A DNA stretch of 64,000 nucleotides. Origin: Balaenoptera acutorostrata (lineage: Eukaryota; Chordata; Mammalia; Artiodactyla; Balaenopteridae). The DNA lies in the NCBI RefSeq assembly GCF_949987535.1, contig NC_080080.1, positions 62,649,006 to 62,713,005 of the forward strand. The letters run 5' to 3'. The position numbers and the translations under genes are program-made. A model generated the notes under the pieces. That model was not told where the DNA came from. It worked only from the letters and a program-made list of their open reading frames with translations, and did not search any database. This document shows, piece by piece, positions 1 through 11,735 of this stretch. Numbering within the stretch: position 1 is the first letter of the stretch; every line of letters begins with the position of its first letter.

Positions 1-2489
1 GTTTCTGATGTGAGTATATTTTCACAGATACATACGAGTTTAAATCATATTATGCAATAAAATAAACATGCAATAAAATATTTCTGAAAAAATTAGATAT
101 TTTAGATAAAATAATAAGTGGAATGTATTATCAATAAAATATACACACAAATGATTTTTACTTATAAGCCTGGTTTTAAGTGTGAAATTTATATTTTGCC
201 ATAATATTAAAATAAACATAAAATAAACAAAAATTCAAAATAAAATTAATTTTTAAAAACCATTATGCTAGTGGTTTTATCAAAGTAGTAAATAAATACT
301 GACTTTAAGTCTAAAAAATGCTCTGTAACTTACATAATATATATTAAAATAAGATTTAAGAATTCACTATACATGTTCACAGTCTCTCTGGGACCTACTT
401 AACAATTCTATATAAAACTGTCACCCTTACTTGTTTTTTTTTTCTTCTTATGAAAAGGTCATTTTCTGATTTATTTGTATTTTTAAAATGTTCTTCAAAG
501 GCACAGAATGATTTTTTTGTTTAATAAGTGATAGTGAAATTACTACTAATAATTTTATAAAAAAACCCTCTAATTTTTTTCATAATCTTTAACAGATGTG
601 CATGCCTTTAAAATGTTTCCACTTTACCTTCATTTTATCATATTTCTATATGGTGTAAGAGAAGGCAATATGGTTGCCTTAACATAAACATTAAAAACAT
701 AGAGTTTTGTACTAGTTCTTGGCTAAGGCTGGGAAAGGATTTTTTATTTTTTGTACATAATGGTAGTATTCAGACATAATCTGATTTTAGTAGATCCCTG
801 TAAAGTTCTTTCCCTGCCCTGATGTACTGTATAAAACATTTCTTAACTCATTAATGTCAAGTATAAATTAGTTTTATATTGGAATTTTAACAGTCTAGCC
901 TCCATGGGCAACATAAAAACTAGACCATTGTCAGAAATGGTGTTAGGCTGCATGCAAATTTAAACCAGGTATCATTTATCATCAAAGAAAACACAAGACG
1001 TATTAAACTTCTGGGTATCCATACTACAGTCCCCAGTACCACAAATTATTTTGGTTCATCTATACTTTAAAAATATCAACAATTTTTGTTGAACACATGC
1101 AGAGCAATTTCAACGATCATATTTTAATGTGCTCTCTGGATTTACCAAATCAGAGTATGACTAACGGTCAATGTTCAAATGTCTAGGATACATTTTTTCA
1201 TATATATGCTCTGAATATCTGAACAGGCATGTTGTATTAATATCATAATTCAAAGGGAAATTTATTAACCCTCCAGTATTCCCATCATTGCTAAAAGTTG
1301 CAAATTCTAGGTGGCAGAACCTAGACAGTAATATCAAATTTTAATAACAATTCCTCTTCTTCAGTCAGGGCTATTCTGGAGAAAAGCATAAATTGGTGTG
1401 ACTGACCATTGGTTGTTAGAGAAGCAATCTGACTTCTCCACACCCTTATTTCAGTGTATCTGCTCTGTCCCTCAGCTGTATTAATGATAGCATGAAAGGT
1501 CACATGATAAACGGTGACAAAAATATCAACACATATTAGCCTGTAGCTTTGTTATCAGTGTATGACAGAGATGACAGAAAATTGTATTTTTCCCCTGAAT
1601 AATTTTGCGTTACATTTTGCTGGCTAGGCAGAGTGAATTAGGGAGAAATTCCTGCCTCTGACTGTTTGTCTCCTTTTCTGACATACTTGAAGTAATAATA
1701 TACATTAATAATAAGACTGTGCTCAGAGAATGGATAAAAACTCAAGATCTGACAGTCTCCATTCTATAAACTGCTATCCTAGTTTTTTCCTAGCAAAAAC
1801 AAAATTTCTTTAAAATATGCAATATTATTGATAATAGGCTATGGTAGAATACAGACCCAGCAAGGCACAGGGCAATTAAAAAAAAAAACAGAACAAAACA
1901 AAAAACTAAAAAGCAGCCTGAAGCCTTCAAGACATTATATTTCAAAACGTACCATTTTATATTTAGAGAGAAGCATGTCTATTAATTAAATAAAGGCAAT
2001 CTCAATAATGTCTGATATATCTTGTTGGGATATGGACCCAGTAATTACAAATTAGAAGCAGAATTTATACCTGCTGGTTTACAGACTTTCAGGGATTGTA
2101 AACCCTGGGGAGATGAGGTTTGCATTTTTTGAGAAGAGATTATAGAAATTGGTGAGGGCTTAATGTCCTGCAGAGCTAGGGTGTAGTCTCCAGGGGCAGG
2201 TTAAGTCCTGTCTTGTCTGAGTTACCCTTTCCTGAGTGAATGATAACATTGCCAACTAAGTCCTATGTTTCTTTTAAAAAGCATCTGTACTGAATTAGTC
2301 ACAAATTCTGGAATATTAATATAATTAGTTTTGGGGGGGAATTTGGAGAAAGCTATTCAATGCATGAAATTATGAAATATTTACATGGATACATTCAACT
2401 TTAAATTTTAAACTTCAACCTTATAGAGATGAGGTATTTTGATATTATAATTACAGAACACATTTGAAAGAAAAGTATTCTTAGGTTGG
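1..2489. other. AT-rich non-coding sequence, no gene recognised
   Basis: Strongly AT-rich DNA with many short A and T runs. I see no exon-like open frame, RNA gene or clear interspersed repeat. The stretch at about 1300-1720 is less AT-rich and more complex than its surroundings and could be unique or constrained, but nothing identifies it. An octamer-like ATGCAAAT lies near 952. It is too isolated to call a regulatory site. Confidence 0.5.
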
Positions 2490-2670
2490 TAAATATGAAC
2501 CAGGCTCTGTACAAAATGTGGGTGATACAGGAGTGAATAAGACCGAGTACTTGACCTCAAGGAGCTTAAAATCTAATGAAGGAGACAAAGTAAATTGTTA
2601 TTATAATGTAGTGATAAATTGTATGTCTGTGAGAGAGGATACATACTAACAAATACAATAGAAACTTTAC
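2490..2670 (-). repeat. L2-type LINE 3' fragment
   Basis: The plus strand reads like the reverse complement of an L2 3' end: 'accaggctctgtacaaaatg', then 'gggtgatacaggagtgaata', then a stretch like 'ctcaaggagcttaaaatcta'. The match is diverged, as expected for an element predating placental radiation. It has no coding capacity. The assignment is from memory of L2 and is moderately sure. Confidence 0.55.
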
Positions 2671-3389
2671 CTGCCTAGTCCTGTCTCACGGCTCCAGAGG
2701 AAACAGATTTAAGGACACAGCAGCTGATATTCAGAGCCCAGGGATCCCCTAATATTTCAGGGGAAATGAATTTTCTCTTAAATATATCCATTTTTAATAT
2801 GACAAGTTCATATTCAATTCCACTGGAAATGGATTATCTTAGAAAATGACCTAGAAAATTTCTTTGAAATAATTTTGACCTTTTGAAAACAAAATAACAA
2901 CCAAAATGGGAAAAGCTAAAATGAAACCTGAAAATAACTTAAGCTTTGGAATTCATGTATCCTTCCAGCACTTCCAGTGTTTTAAATAGAAGCACTTATT
3001 AAAACTGGAGAAACACATGAATAAAATCCTTAGCCTTGAGGAAACAGAATCTAGGAGAGTTAGATTAGTTAGTTATGCAAACAGATACAATTTTATGTCC
3101 CCCTATTTTTTTCTAATGAACCATGCTAACATAGAAGAGTTTGATCACAAAAAGGCAGGTTTGAAAGAGGTGAAATTTCCCCAGATATCGAAGGAGGCGG
3201 TAGAAGTTAGTCATTCAGAAAAAAAAAGTGTGGGGTGAGTATCTGGGCAGGAAGCTACCCTACAAAGAAGGTAGGTATGAAAATGCTTATCATGTTTGGG
3301 AAAATGGTATTTAATTCTACATGCAGATATGGTACACAGGTAAAAATTAAAATAGATGAGACTAGAATAGTAGTTTATCATTTACCGTG

Positions 3390-3840
3390 GTTTACGCTAC
3401 AAATAACAGAAAAACCACCAACAGTGGCTAAAACCATTAAGAAAAAAGTTTATTATTTGCTCAACCTGCAGTCCAGAGTTAGTTCAGGGTTTTTCTGATG
3501 TCATCAAGAATCCAAGAGCTTCCCATCGTTCCCCTCCAGAATGAAAGTGTTGATATTCTTTTTTGGGCTTGTCACCTTGTGGTCAAACAGTGGCCACTGC
3601 AGCTTCAGACATTGTGTCCTTATAACGACCAAAGCAGAAAGGTCAGTAAGGGAGTGAAAGTGGATCTCTTTATATACCTCTCTCTTCATCATGGAGAAAA
3701 TTCCTGTCCAGGTGGATCTCATGATTTCTTTGCTCAAAACTGAATCACATGATCACATCTATCTGCAGTGGAAGAAGGAAAAGGACGTATCTGCCTCTTT
3801 CATAGAATTAAGAGGGCAAGAGATAAAAGAGTTAGAGATG
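3390..3840 (+). repeat. Ancient mammalian interspersed repeat, copy 1 (family not named)
   Basis: The order of phrases (taacagaaaaaccaccaaca ... aaaagtttattatttgctca ... tgatgtcatcaagaatccaa ... cttgtcaccttgtggtcaaa ... tggccactgcagcttcagac ... atcacatgatcacatctatc) follows a common old mammalian repeat that I recognise but cannot name with certainty. A second same-orientation copy appears at 6280-6950. Short open frames crossing this segment on both strands are chance frames inside the repeat. Confidence 0.45.
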
Positions 3841-4079
3841 GCTGTTAGGATCGCAGAAACCCATGTCTGCCCCCAGTGGGTCTGCTTGCGACGGTTCATA
3901 TGTACCATGGTGAGAATGGAATTCACTGAGGCTGTGAGATTCAGTAGAAAGAGCACAATCTTAGAGAGAGAGATTTGAGTTAAATTCTCACTGTTAGTTA
4001 TTAGCATAAAAGTAATGTACGTAAACTACGTGGTGCTGTACATTAATTAGATGGCTAGAGTGTATTTTTCTCATTTGTT

Positions 4080-5075
4080 TCTTTTTTAATTCTGTAGACA
4101 ATGGGGAGCCATAGAAGCTTGTTAAGCAAGTTAAAATGATCAAACCCGGTGACTCTGAAAAGAGACTAAAGACTAGATGCTATTGTAATAATTCCAGAGA
4201 TGCAGAGAGCCTGGTCAGAGACTGTAGTGATGATGATAGAAACAAAAGTAAGCAGTATTTTAGAGAGAAACAAAAATCAACAAAATACACTGGGTGATTT
4301 ATTGATGTATTCTGTATTATGGAGTTAAGAAGAGGGACATGTCAAGAATGAGAATATTTCTTAGTGCATACGGGGTCATCAACCAAGATAGAAAGTGGAG
4401 GGTTTAGTTGGGGTACTATGGTAAATTCACTTAATGCTGAGTTTGAGATATCAGCCTAACCTTCCAAGGGAGTTTATCTAATTGAAAGTTGGAGCTATTG
4501 TTAGAGCTATTGGACTAGAAAGAGCTACTGACCTAGAAAGAGCTATGGAATTTGTCAGCATATACATAGTCATGAAAGCCATATGAATTTATGAGAAAGC
4601 TTATAGAGCAGAGTCTCTTAATTAGGGACATCCTATATATGTTTTTTGGGGAATTCCTGAACCACTTAAAATCTCGCTTAAAATTTGGTGTGTGCTTATT
4701 TTTCTCTAGGAAAATGTGTTATAGCTCATTGGAATCTCAAAGATGTCTGTGAACAAAATAAGCCTGAGAAACACAGAAGACAGGTGGAAAGAAAGGAGTA
4801 TGGGAAAGGGAACTGGCAGTATTTAAAGAATAGACAGAGGAAGATGAATATAGGAAGGAGAATTATAGGAAACAGGGAAATAAAGTTGAATTGCAGAAGC
4901 TCATGGAGGAAGGAATTTCAAGAAGTTGCCACAGGGGAATAAAATGGAACTAAAAGGTTTTTTTTCAATTTGGGAACTAAGACATCATTTTGACCTCTGA
5001 ATGAACAGTTTTTCTACAATGGTGCGAGCAGAAGTCAAGATGTAGTGAGCTGAGATATGAAAGGGAGAGGCAGAG
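4080..5075 (+). repeat. Ancient interspersed repeat, family uncertain
   Basis: Scattered phrases such as 'gctattgtaataattccaga', 'tttgagatatcagcctaacc', 'tttgtcagcatatacatagt' with 'catgaaagccat', and 'aaggaatttcaagaagttgc' follow the order of a well-known purine-rich ancient mammalian repeat. Its name I cannot assign safely. It is degraded. An 85-codon open frame at 4685-4942 lies inside and is not a credible gene: its composition is K/R/E-rich and it lacks any motif. Confidence 0.35.
4484..4546. repeat. Local direct duplication, about 23-24-base unit
   Basis: The words 'gactagaaagagctactg' and 'gacctagaaagagctatg' are adjacent near-copies, and 'ggagctattg' / 'agagctattg' precede them. This is a small tandem duplication within the ancient repeat, probably slippage. 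Confidence 0.5.
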
Positions 5076-6279
5076 AAGAGAGGAAGAAAAATTGAGAATC
5101 AGAATTAATGTGATTTAGACTGAAACTATAACATTGCCCAAAGCATAGGTTAATATAATTTTTATTCATTATTTTACATAGACTAAATATTATTTATAAG
5201 GCCATTTACTCTTATGTGAAAATTATTATATTTAATTATTTTAGAGTCCATTCTTCCTTCATTTAACATTGCCAAAGGTAACTATTTACTTATGTCGTAC
5301 TAAACAATTACATACTTTGTTTCTCAGTTTTGTAGCCCTATGTCCACTGATAACATAAATTAAGTTTAAAAATTCAAATGACTATTTTAAATCATTGGAA
5401 GTAGATACCTCAATGCCTGTTTACCCCGTAGATAATGTCTCAACTATTTCTTAATTTCCCAATTGCTTAGCAATAGTCACTGAAAAATAATTAGATCTTA
5501 ATTGTCCATTTAGAGAATACATATTTCTCCGAAAAATTATGGAGCATTTATGGACATACAGAGAGTAATTTTACGTAGAAGTTGTTTTTTAATCCCAATC
5601 CATTTAGCAGTGTAGATAGATCGCCTTAAAGAATTTCTTTTTTTCTGATTATATCAAATTAGATCTTTTAAAATTACTAGTCCAATAATATTCTCTACCT
5701 TTACTCTTCCTATCCATTATTTATGTAATATAATTGAGGTACATGATATCTTATAATTTACAATCTAAATTGTATTAAAGCCACGGCTAAATCATGTATT
5801 TAAATTCTTATCCAATAATACTGAATATTAATTCCTTGAGTTTCCATGGGGATAAGAGGTTAAATTTCAATGCATGGGCAATTCATAATGACTATGCTTC
5901 AGATCTGATCTCTGAGGAATTTGTCAGTTCCTGATTGTGGTTCACACATCACTATGGTAGAAATAAATGTGGTTACAGACCTGCCTTCTAAATATTAGGC
6001 AATGCTAGCTTTTAAGGATACTATTTGATACACCAACATGCAAGTAAAACACACACATACATATATATTTAATATTTAAGTATGTTTATGCATATGTGTA
6101 AATGATCGTATGTGCACACTGTAGAGGAAGAACACGGTATAATTGGAAAAGAGTTTTAAAGTTATTTGATAGAAAACCCTACAAGTTTTTTAAACTGAAA
6201 CATTATTTTTCAATAATTACTATTAATTCAACAGTGCTAATACAGGTAATGTTAACATTTATTGTGGCTTTTCCTCTGA
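5076..6279. other. AT-rich non-coding sequence, nothing recognised
   Basis: No credible gene and no repeat that I can name. A short (CA)/(TA) microsatellite-like run sits near 6048-6070 ('aaaacacacacatacatata'). Confidence 0.5.
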
Positions 6280-6950
6280 CAGGCACTACATTGGGACGTT
6301 CAAATATTATATTAGGAGTATTCAAGTTCTCCCCAACAACAGAGACCAAAGTAACAATTATTTAGTCAAAATAGATGTTTTTCTCTCTCACATGACTCAT
6401 GTGAGACACATGAGCAAGTGTCTTACATTCTTGATATTCAGAGTGTAGTCCTTGGGCCAGCTACATAAGCATTTTCTGGGAGCTTGTTGAAAATGCAGTG
6501 TCTCAGGTCCAACCAAGATGTTCTGAATTAAAAACAGAATTTCCACAAGATATCCTGGTGACTTGTATGCATATCAAAGTTTGAGAAGTCTAATATTCAG
6601 TAGATATCGTATCTCCATAGAGGAAGGAATCCAAGTTTCTTGTTGATTCTGTTCTCAAACCAGAGCTTACATTCTATGATCCAAGATCTGCATTCCCTGG
6701 AATCAAAAAGGGGAAGAAGAAAGAGGAGAGCACTGTATTTTCTATTGTGATAAGACCTGAAGCTTTATAATTACAACTGCAGATGTTTCATTGAATAGAA
6801 TATAGTAGCACGACTACATGCAACTGCAAAGGAGGAATTGACTAGGCACCCATGTGCCTTGTTAAATCTGGACACTTATTACTAAAGCAGGAAGGACAGG
6901 ATGTGATATTTGGTAAGTCATTTATAGACGGTCACTCTTACCTCTATGTT
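6280..6950 (+). repeat. Ancient mammalian interspersed repeat, copy 2, split by a DNA element
   Basis: The head ('gtcaaaatagatgtttttct' followed by 'ctctcacatgac') and the later part ('catagaggaaggaatccaag', 'ctggacacttattactaaag', 'aggatgtgatatttgg') follow the same order as the family seen at 3390-3840. The middle, 6435-6596, is a MER5A-like element. The identification rests on remembered family order and is moderate. Confidence 0.4.
6435..6596 (+). mobile_element. MER5A-like hAT (Charlie) non-autonomous DNA element
   Basis: Recognisable landmarks in order: 'gagtgtagtccttgggccag', 'ttttctgggagcttgttgaa' with 'aatgcagtgtctcagg', 'ttccacaagatatcctggtg', and the end 'catatcaaagtttgagaagt'. 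These match the layout of MER5A-type elements. It interrupts the older repeat at 6280-6950. Confidence 0.6.
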
Positions 6951-7157
6951 ACAAGGTCACACCCAGTCTGCCTGATTCCAAAATTCATACTATTCATCAC
7001 CACATTCTGCTTATTACTTATACCAGACGTAGCTTATTGATATAATCAGTAGGATTATGAAACTTCCCCTAGAATAACCAGAATTTAAATTTACATTAAG
7101 AGGTTTGATAATCAAACAACAGTGAAGCTATGTTAATATATTGTTAAAGAAAAATTA

Positions 7158-7533
7158 TCCATGACATCTGTTAAAAATGGTAAGGCAGATTTTATTCAGG
7201 ACCATTGTAATAGATATAGGCTCCACTGCAATAGAATTTTGCAGAGGGTTAGAGAGATTGGGCTTAAAGGTAAACACAGCATGGGCAAGGGGGAATTTAT
7301 ATCTAATGAACAGGGTAGATATCAATGGATGGAAAATTACTAACAGGAAACATCCAGGCAAAAGGGGGATTCTGGCTAAACCAATCTAACAGGATTCTTG
7401 CTGAAGACAGACCACAGGGGTCAGACGTCAGCTGGGGAATTGTGAAGGATGAGGAACCTGATCAGATATCAAGGGCAATCGGACATTGAGGGTGGAGGGT
7501 TCTTGCTAAACTTACCAGGGTTCTTGATAAAAC
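7158..7533 (-). mobile_element. Solo LTR of an endogenous retrovirus (ERV1-like), minus strand
   Basis: On the minus strand there is a TATA-like box TATAAATT (plus coordinates 7294-7301) followed about 100 bases later by an AATAAA signal (plus-strand 'tttatt' at 7191-7196). That is the promoter-to-polyA order of an LTR. The phrase 'ggcagattttattcaggacc' on the plus strand is typical of the R/U5 side. No internal retroviral genes adjoin it. Its U3 side abuts the broken 3' side of the L1 at 7534. Family name not assigned. Small open frames inside are not genes. Confidence 0.55.
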
Positions 7534-9556
7534 CTTTTTATTTCTTTTCCTTCTCTGATTGCTGTGGCTAAAAGTTCCAAAATTATGTTGTATAATAGTG
7601 GTGAGAGTGGGCAACCTTGTCCTGTTCCTGATCTTAAGGGAAACTATTTCAGTTTTTCACCACTGAGAATGATGTTGGCTGTGGGTTTGTCATATATGGC
7701 CTTTATTATGTTGAGTTAAGTTCCTCTATGCCTACTTTCTTGAGCGTTTTTATCATGAATGGGTGTTGAATTTTGTCAAAAGCTTTTTCTGCATCTATTG
7801 AGATAAACATGTTTTTTCTCCTTCAATTTGTTAGTATGGTGTATCACATTGACTGATTTGTGTATATTGAAGAATCCTTGCATTCCTGGGATAAACCCCA
7901 CTTAATCATGGCGTATGATATTTTTAATGTGCTGTTGGATTCTGTTTGCTAGTATTTTGTTGAGGACTTTTGCATCTATGTTCATCAGTGATATTGGCCT
8001 GTAGTTTTCTTTTTTTGTGACATCTTTGTCCGGTTTTGGTATCAGGGTGATGGTGGCCTCGTAGAATGAGTTTGGGAGTCTTCCTCCCTCTGCTCTATTT
8101 CGGAAGAGTTTGAGAAGGATAGGTGTTAGCTCTTCTCTAAATGTTTGATAGAATTCTCCTGGGCTTTTATTTGTTGGAAGATTTTTAATCACTTTCAATT
8201 TCAGTGCTTGTGATTGGTCTGTTTATATTTTCTATTTCATCCTGGTTCAGCCGCGGAAGGTTGTGGTTTCCTAAGACTGTGTCCATTTCTTCCAGATTGT
8301 CCATTTTATTGGCATATAGTTGCTTGTAGTAATCTCTCATGATCCTTTGTATTTCTGCAGTGTCAGTTGCTACTTCTGCTTTTTCATTTCTAATTCTATT
8401 GATTTGAGTCTTTGCCCTTTTTTCTTGATGAGTCTGGCTAATGTTTTATCAATTTTTTTTATCTTCTCAAAGAACCAGCTTTTAGTTTTATTGATCTTTG
8501 CTATTGTTTTCTTCATTTCTTTTTCATTTATTTCTGATCTGATCTTTATGATTTCTTTCCTTCTGCTAACTTTGGGGTTTATTTGTTCTTCTTTCTATAA
8601 TTGCTTTAGGTGTAAGGTTAGGTGGTTTATTTGAGATGTTTCTTGTTTTGAGGTAGGATTGTATTGCTATAAACTTCCCTCTTAGAGCAGGTTGTGATGC
8701 ATCCCATAGGTTTTGGGTCATCGTGTTTTCATTGTTATTTGTTTCTAGGTCTTTTTTTATTTCTTCATTGATTTCTTAGTGATCTCTTGGTTATTTAGTT
8801 GTGTATTGTTTAGCCTCCATGTGTTTGTATTTTTTCTTGTAACTGATATCTAGTCTCATAGCATTGTGGTCGGAAAAGACACTTGATATGATTTCAATTT
8901 TCTTAAATTTACCAAGGTTTGATTTGTGACCAAAGATATGATCTATCCTGGAAAATGTTCAATGAGCACTTGAGAAGAAAGTGTATTCTGTTGGTTTTGG
9001 ATGGAATGTCCTATAAATATCACTTAAGTCCATCTTGTTTAATGTATCATTTAAAGCTTGTGTTTCCTTATTTATTTTGATTTTGGATGATTTGTCCATT
9101 GGAGAAAGTAGGGTATTAAGGTTATTATTGTGTTATTATTGTGTTACTGTCGATTTCCCCTTTAATGGCTGTTAGCATTTGCCCTATGTATTGAGGTGCT
9201 CCTATATTGGTTGCATGAATATTTACACTTGTTATATCTTCTTCTTGGATTGATCTCTTGATCATTATGTAGGGTCCTTCTTTGTCTCTTGTAATAGTAT
9301 TTATTTTAAAGTCTATTTTGTCTAATATCAGAATTGCTACTCCAGCTTTCTTTTGATTTCCATTTGCATGGAATATCTTTTTCCATCCCCTAGCTTTCAA
9401 TCTGTATGTATCCCTATCTCTGAAGTGGGTCTCCTGTAGATAGCATATATACGTGTCTTGTTTTCGTATCCATTCAGTCAGTCTATGTCTTTTGGTTACG
9501 GCTTTTAATCCATTTACATTTAAGGTAATTATCAATATGTATGCTCCTATTACCAT
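7534..9556 (-). pseudogene. L1 ORF2 remnant (endonuclease and partial reverse transcriptase)
   Basis: The N-terminal 143-codon open piece (9125-9556) is the AP-type endonuclease. It shows LNVNGL with the conserved Asn and QETH with the catalytic Glu, but it ends before the rest of the nuclease fold. A second piece (7902-8198) holds the RT segment with '[20 protein letters not shown]' and '[16 protein letters not shown]'. The intervening region has stops and frame changes. The frame is lost at 7534, upstream of the FADD motif, so the catalytic Asp pair and the Cys-rich C-terminus are missing. Confidence 0.8.
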
Positions 9557-9614
9557 TTTCTTAATTGTTTTGGGTTTGTTATTGTAGGTCTTTTCCTTCT
9601 CTTGTGTTTCTTGC

Positions 9615-10460
9615 TTAGAGAAGTTCCTTTAGCCTTTGTTGTAAAGCTGGTTTGGTGGTGCTGAATTCTCTTAGATTTTTTTTGTCTGTAAAGGTTTTAA
9701 TTTCTCTGTCGAATCTGAATGAGATTCTTTCTGGGTAGAGTAATCTTGGTTGTAGGTTTTTCCCTTTCATCACTTTAAATATGCCCTGCCACTCCCTTCT
9801 AGCTTGAAGACTTTCTGCTGAAAGATCAGCTGTTAACTTATGGGGATTCCCTTGTATATTATTTGCTGCTTTTAATATTTTTTCTTTGTATTTAATTTTT
9901 GATATTTTGATTAATATGTGTCTTGGCATGTTTCTCCTTGGATTTATCCTGTGTGGGACTCTCTGTGCTTCCTGGACTTGATTGACTATTTCCTTTCCCA
10001 TATTAGGGAAATTTTCAACTATAATCTCTTCAACATTTTCTCAGCCCCTTTCTTTTTCTCTTCTTCTTCTGGGACCTCTATATGTCAAATGTTGGTGCAT
10101 TTAATGTTGACCCAGACGTCTTTGAGACTGTTCTCAATTCTTTTCATTCTTTTTTCTTTATTCTGCTCTGCAGTAGTTATTTCCACTATTTTATCTCCGG
10201 GTCACTTACCCGTTCTTCTGCCTCAGTTATTCTGCTATTGATTCCTTCTAGAGAATGTTTAATTTCATTTTTTGTTTTGTTCATCATTGTTTGTTTGCTC
10301 TTTAGTTCTTCTAGTTCTTTGTTAAATGTTTCTCGTATTTTTGCCATTCTATTTCCAAGATTTAGAATCATCTTTACTATAATTATTCTGAATTCTTTTT
10401 TCAGGTAGACTGCCTATTTCTTCTTCATTTTTTGGTCTGGTGTGTTTTTGCCTTGCTCAT
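9615..10460 (-). pseudogene. L1 ORF1 remnant (RNA-binding chaperone protein)
   Basis: ORF1p is the L1 nucleic-acid chaperone that coats L1 RNA. Two intact pieces remain. One, at 10186-10371, is rich in K/E with heptad-like spacing, as in the coiled coil. The other, at 9615-10001, covers the RRM to C-terminal domain and includes 'EIVNQVQEAQRVPHRINPRR' and 'ESLQARREWQGIFKVMKGK', typical of ORF1p. The pieces are separated by stops or frameshifts. The probable original start is the ATG complementary to 10458-10460, which is soon followed by a stop. Non-functional. Confidence 0.8.
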
Positions 10461-10988
10461 TCATCTGCTGTGTATTTCTCTGTCTTCTCATTTTGCTTAA
10501 CTTACTGTGTTTGGGGTCTACTTTTCACAGGCTGCAGGTTCGTAGTTCCTGCTATTTTTTGTGTCTGCCCCCAGTGGGTAAGGTTGGTTCAGTGGGTTGT
10601 GTAGGCTTCCTGGTGGAAGGGACTCGTGCCTGTGTTCTGGTGGATGAGGCTGTATCTTGCCTTTCTGGTGGCCAGCTCTGTGTCCAGTGGTGTGTCTTGA
10701 GGTGTCTGTGAACTTATTATGATTTTAGGCAGCCTCTCTATTAATGGGTGGATTTGTGTTCCTGTCTTGCTAGTTGTTTGGCATAGGGTGTCCAGCACTG
10801 TAGCTTGCTTGTCGTTGAGTGGAGGTGGGTGTTACCGTTGAGATGGAGATCTCTGGGAGACCTTTTGCCATTTGCTATTATGTGGGGCCAGGAGGTCTCT
10901 GGTGGACCAACGTCCTGAACTCGGCTCTCCCACCTCAAAGGCTCAGGCCTGACACCCAGCCTGAGCACCAAGATCCTGTCAGCCACTT

Positions 10989-11125
10989 GGCTGCTAGTGC
11001 TGAAGGGTCTCCTGCAGAAGTGGGAGGTAGCTGTCGCTCACCACAGGGAGAAAGACACTGGGAGCAGAAGTTCTGCGAAGTACTCCTTGGCACGAGCCCT
11101 CCCAGAGTCCGCCATTAGCCCCACT
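10989..11125 (+). mobile_element. Inverted L1 5'UTR segment at the head of the minus-strand L1
   Basis: The plus strand reads 'ctgctagtgctgaagggtct', 'cctgcagaagtgggaggtag', 'ctcaccacagggagaaagac', 'gaagtactccttggcacgag'. This is colinear with 43362-43500 ('ctgctagtgttggagagtct', 'ctcaccacagggacaaggac', 'cagtactccttggtgtgagc'), which is sense strand of a plus-oriented L1. The adjoining L1 body is minus-oriented, so the join at about 10985-10989 is head-to-head. Confidence 0.75.
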
Positions 11126-11634
11126 CCAAGTCAATTTCTGATCTTCTATTATAAGCTTTGCTCTCTACATTTATAATAACTAAATATAGTTAATATTCAG
11201 GTACTTTATATGATAATTCAATTGACTCATGGTTTCAGATAACATGTAACTAAGATTTTATTTGTGTGTGATTTAATGTAAGTCTACTCTCCTATATGTT
11301 TCATGTTTGTCCTGTTATTTGTTCTGTTATTGCCTCCTTTCCTGACATCTTTTTAGTAGCTTATTACATCTTTTTTTCTGGATTTTTAGCTATACCTCTT
11401 TGTTATACTGTTTTCTTAGTGAATTAAAATATACTAACTTATATCACAGTCTAATTAGAATTAATATTTTGTTAAGTAACCTGTAATCTATAAAACTTAT
11501 AAGAGTTTAGATCTATTTACGCCATCTTTTCTCAGTTTACTTCTACATGTTATAAGCCTCACAATGCATTAATATTTGTGCTATTAACAGTCAATTGAAT
11601 TTTTATTTTTAGCTTCCTGAGCTGCATTTTTTCT
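11126..11634. other. AT-rich spacer, nothing recognised
   Basis: AT-rich, no convincing open frame, no repeat that I can name. Confidence 0.45.
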
Positions 11635-11735
11635 TTTTTATTATTTTGAGTTTTTGAATTTTATTTTATTTATTTTTTACACAGCAGATTTTTATTAGTT
11701 ATCTTTTATACATATTAGTGTATGCAACAGTCAGT
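11635..11735 (-). mobile_element. Short L1 3'-end fragment
   Basis: The plus strand 'gatttttattagttatcttt' followed by 'tatacatattagtgtat' is the reverse complement of the L1 3'UTR seen at 48703-48745 ('acactaatatgtataaaata', 'gataactaataagaacctgc'). A T-rich stretch on its left would be the decayed poly(A) tail. It is a severely 5'-truncated insertion of about 100 bases. 'aacagtcaattgaattttta' (about 11587) and 'aacagtcagtcgagttttaa' (about 11728) might be a decayed target-site duplication, but the spacing is untidy. Confidence 0.55.

Larger units (their letters stand above)
7534..11125 (-). mobile_element. L1 retrotransposon, 3'-deleted, with inverted 5'UTR segment
   Basis: Reading on the minus strand from about 10985: 5'UTR (to about 10460), ORF1 remnant, then ORF2 remnant ending at about 7534 inside the reverse transcriptase region. 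The FADD active-site box, the rest of ORF2, the 3'UTR and the poly(A) tail are absent, so the break is a later deletion or rearrangement and not 5' truncation. At the 5' end, 10989-11125 is L1 5'UTR in the opposite (plus) orientation: it aligns on the same strand with 43362-43500 of the plus-strand L1. No target-site duplication could be identified. Confidence 0.85.

Noticed and set aside
1321..1503. 60-codon minus-strand open frame with fairly balanced composition
   Set aside because: No recognisable domain, and too short to separate from chance.
10819..11118. 99-codon plus-strand open frame antisense to the L1, reminiscent of an antisense 5'UTR ORF
   Set aside because: It spans the head-to-head junction at about 10985, so it joins antisense and sense 5'UTR sequence. 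GC-rich DNA simply lacks stops here.
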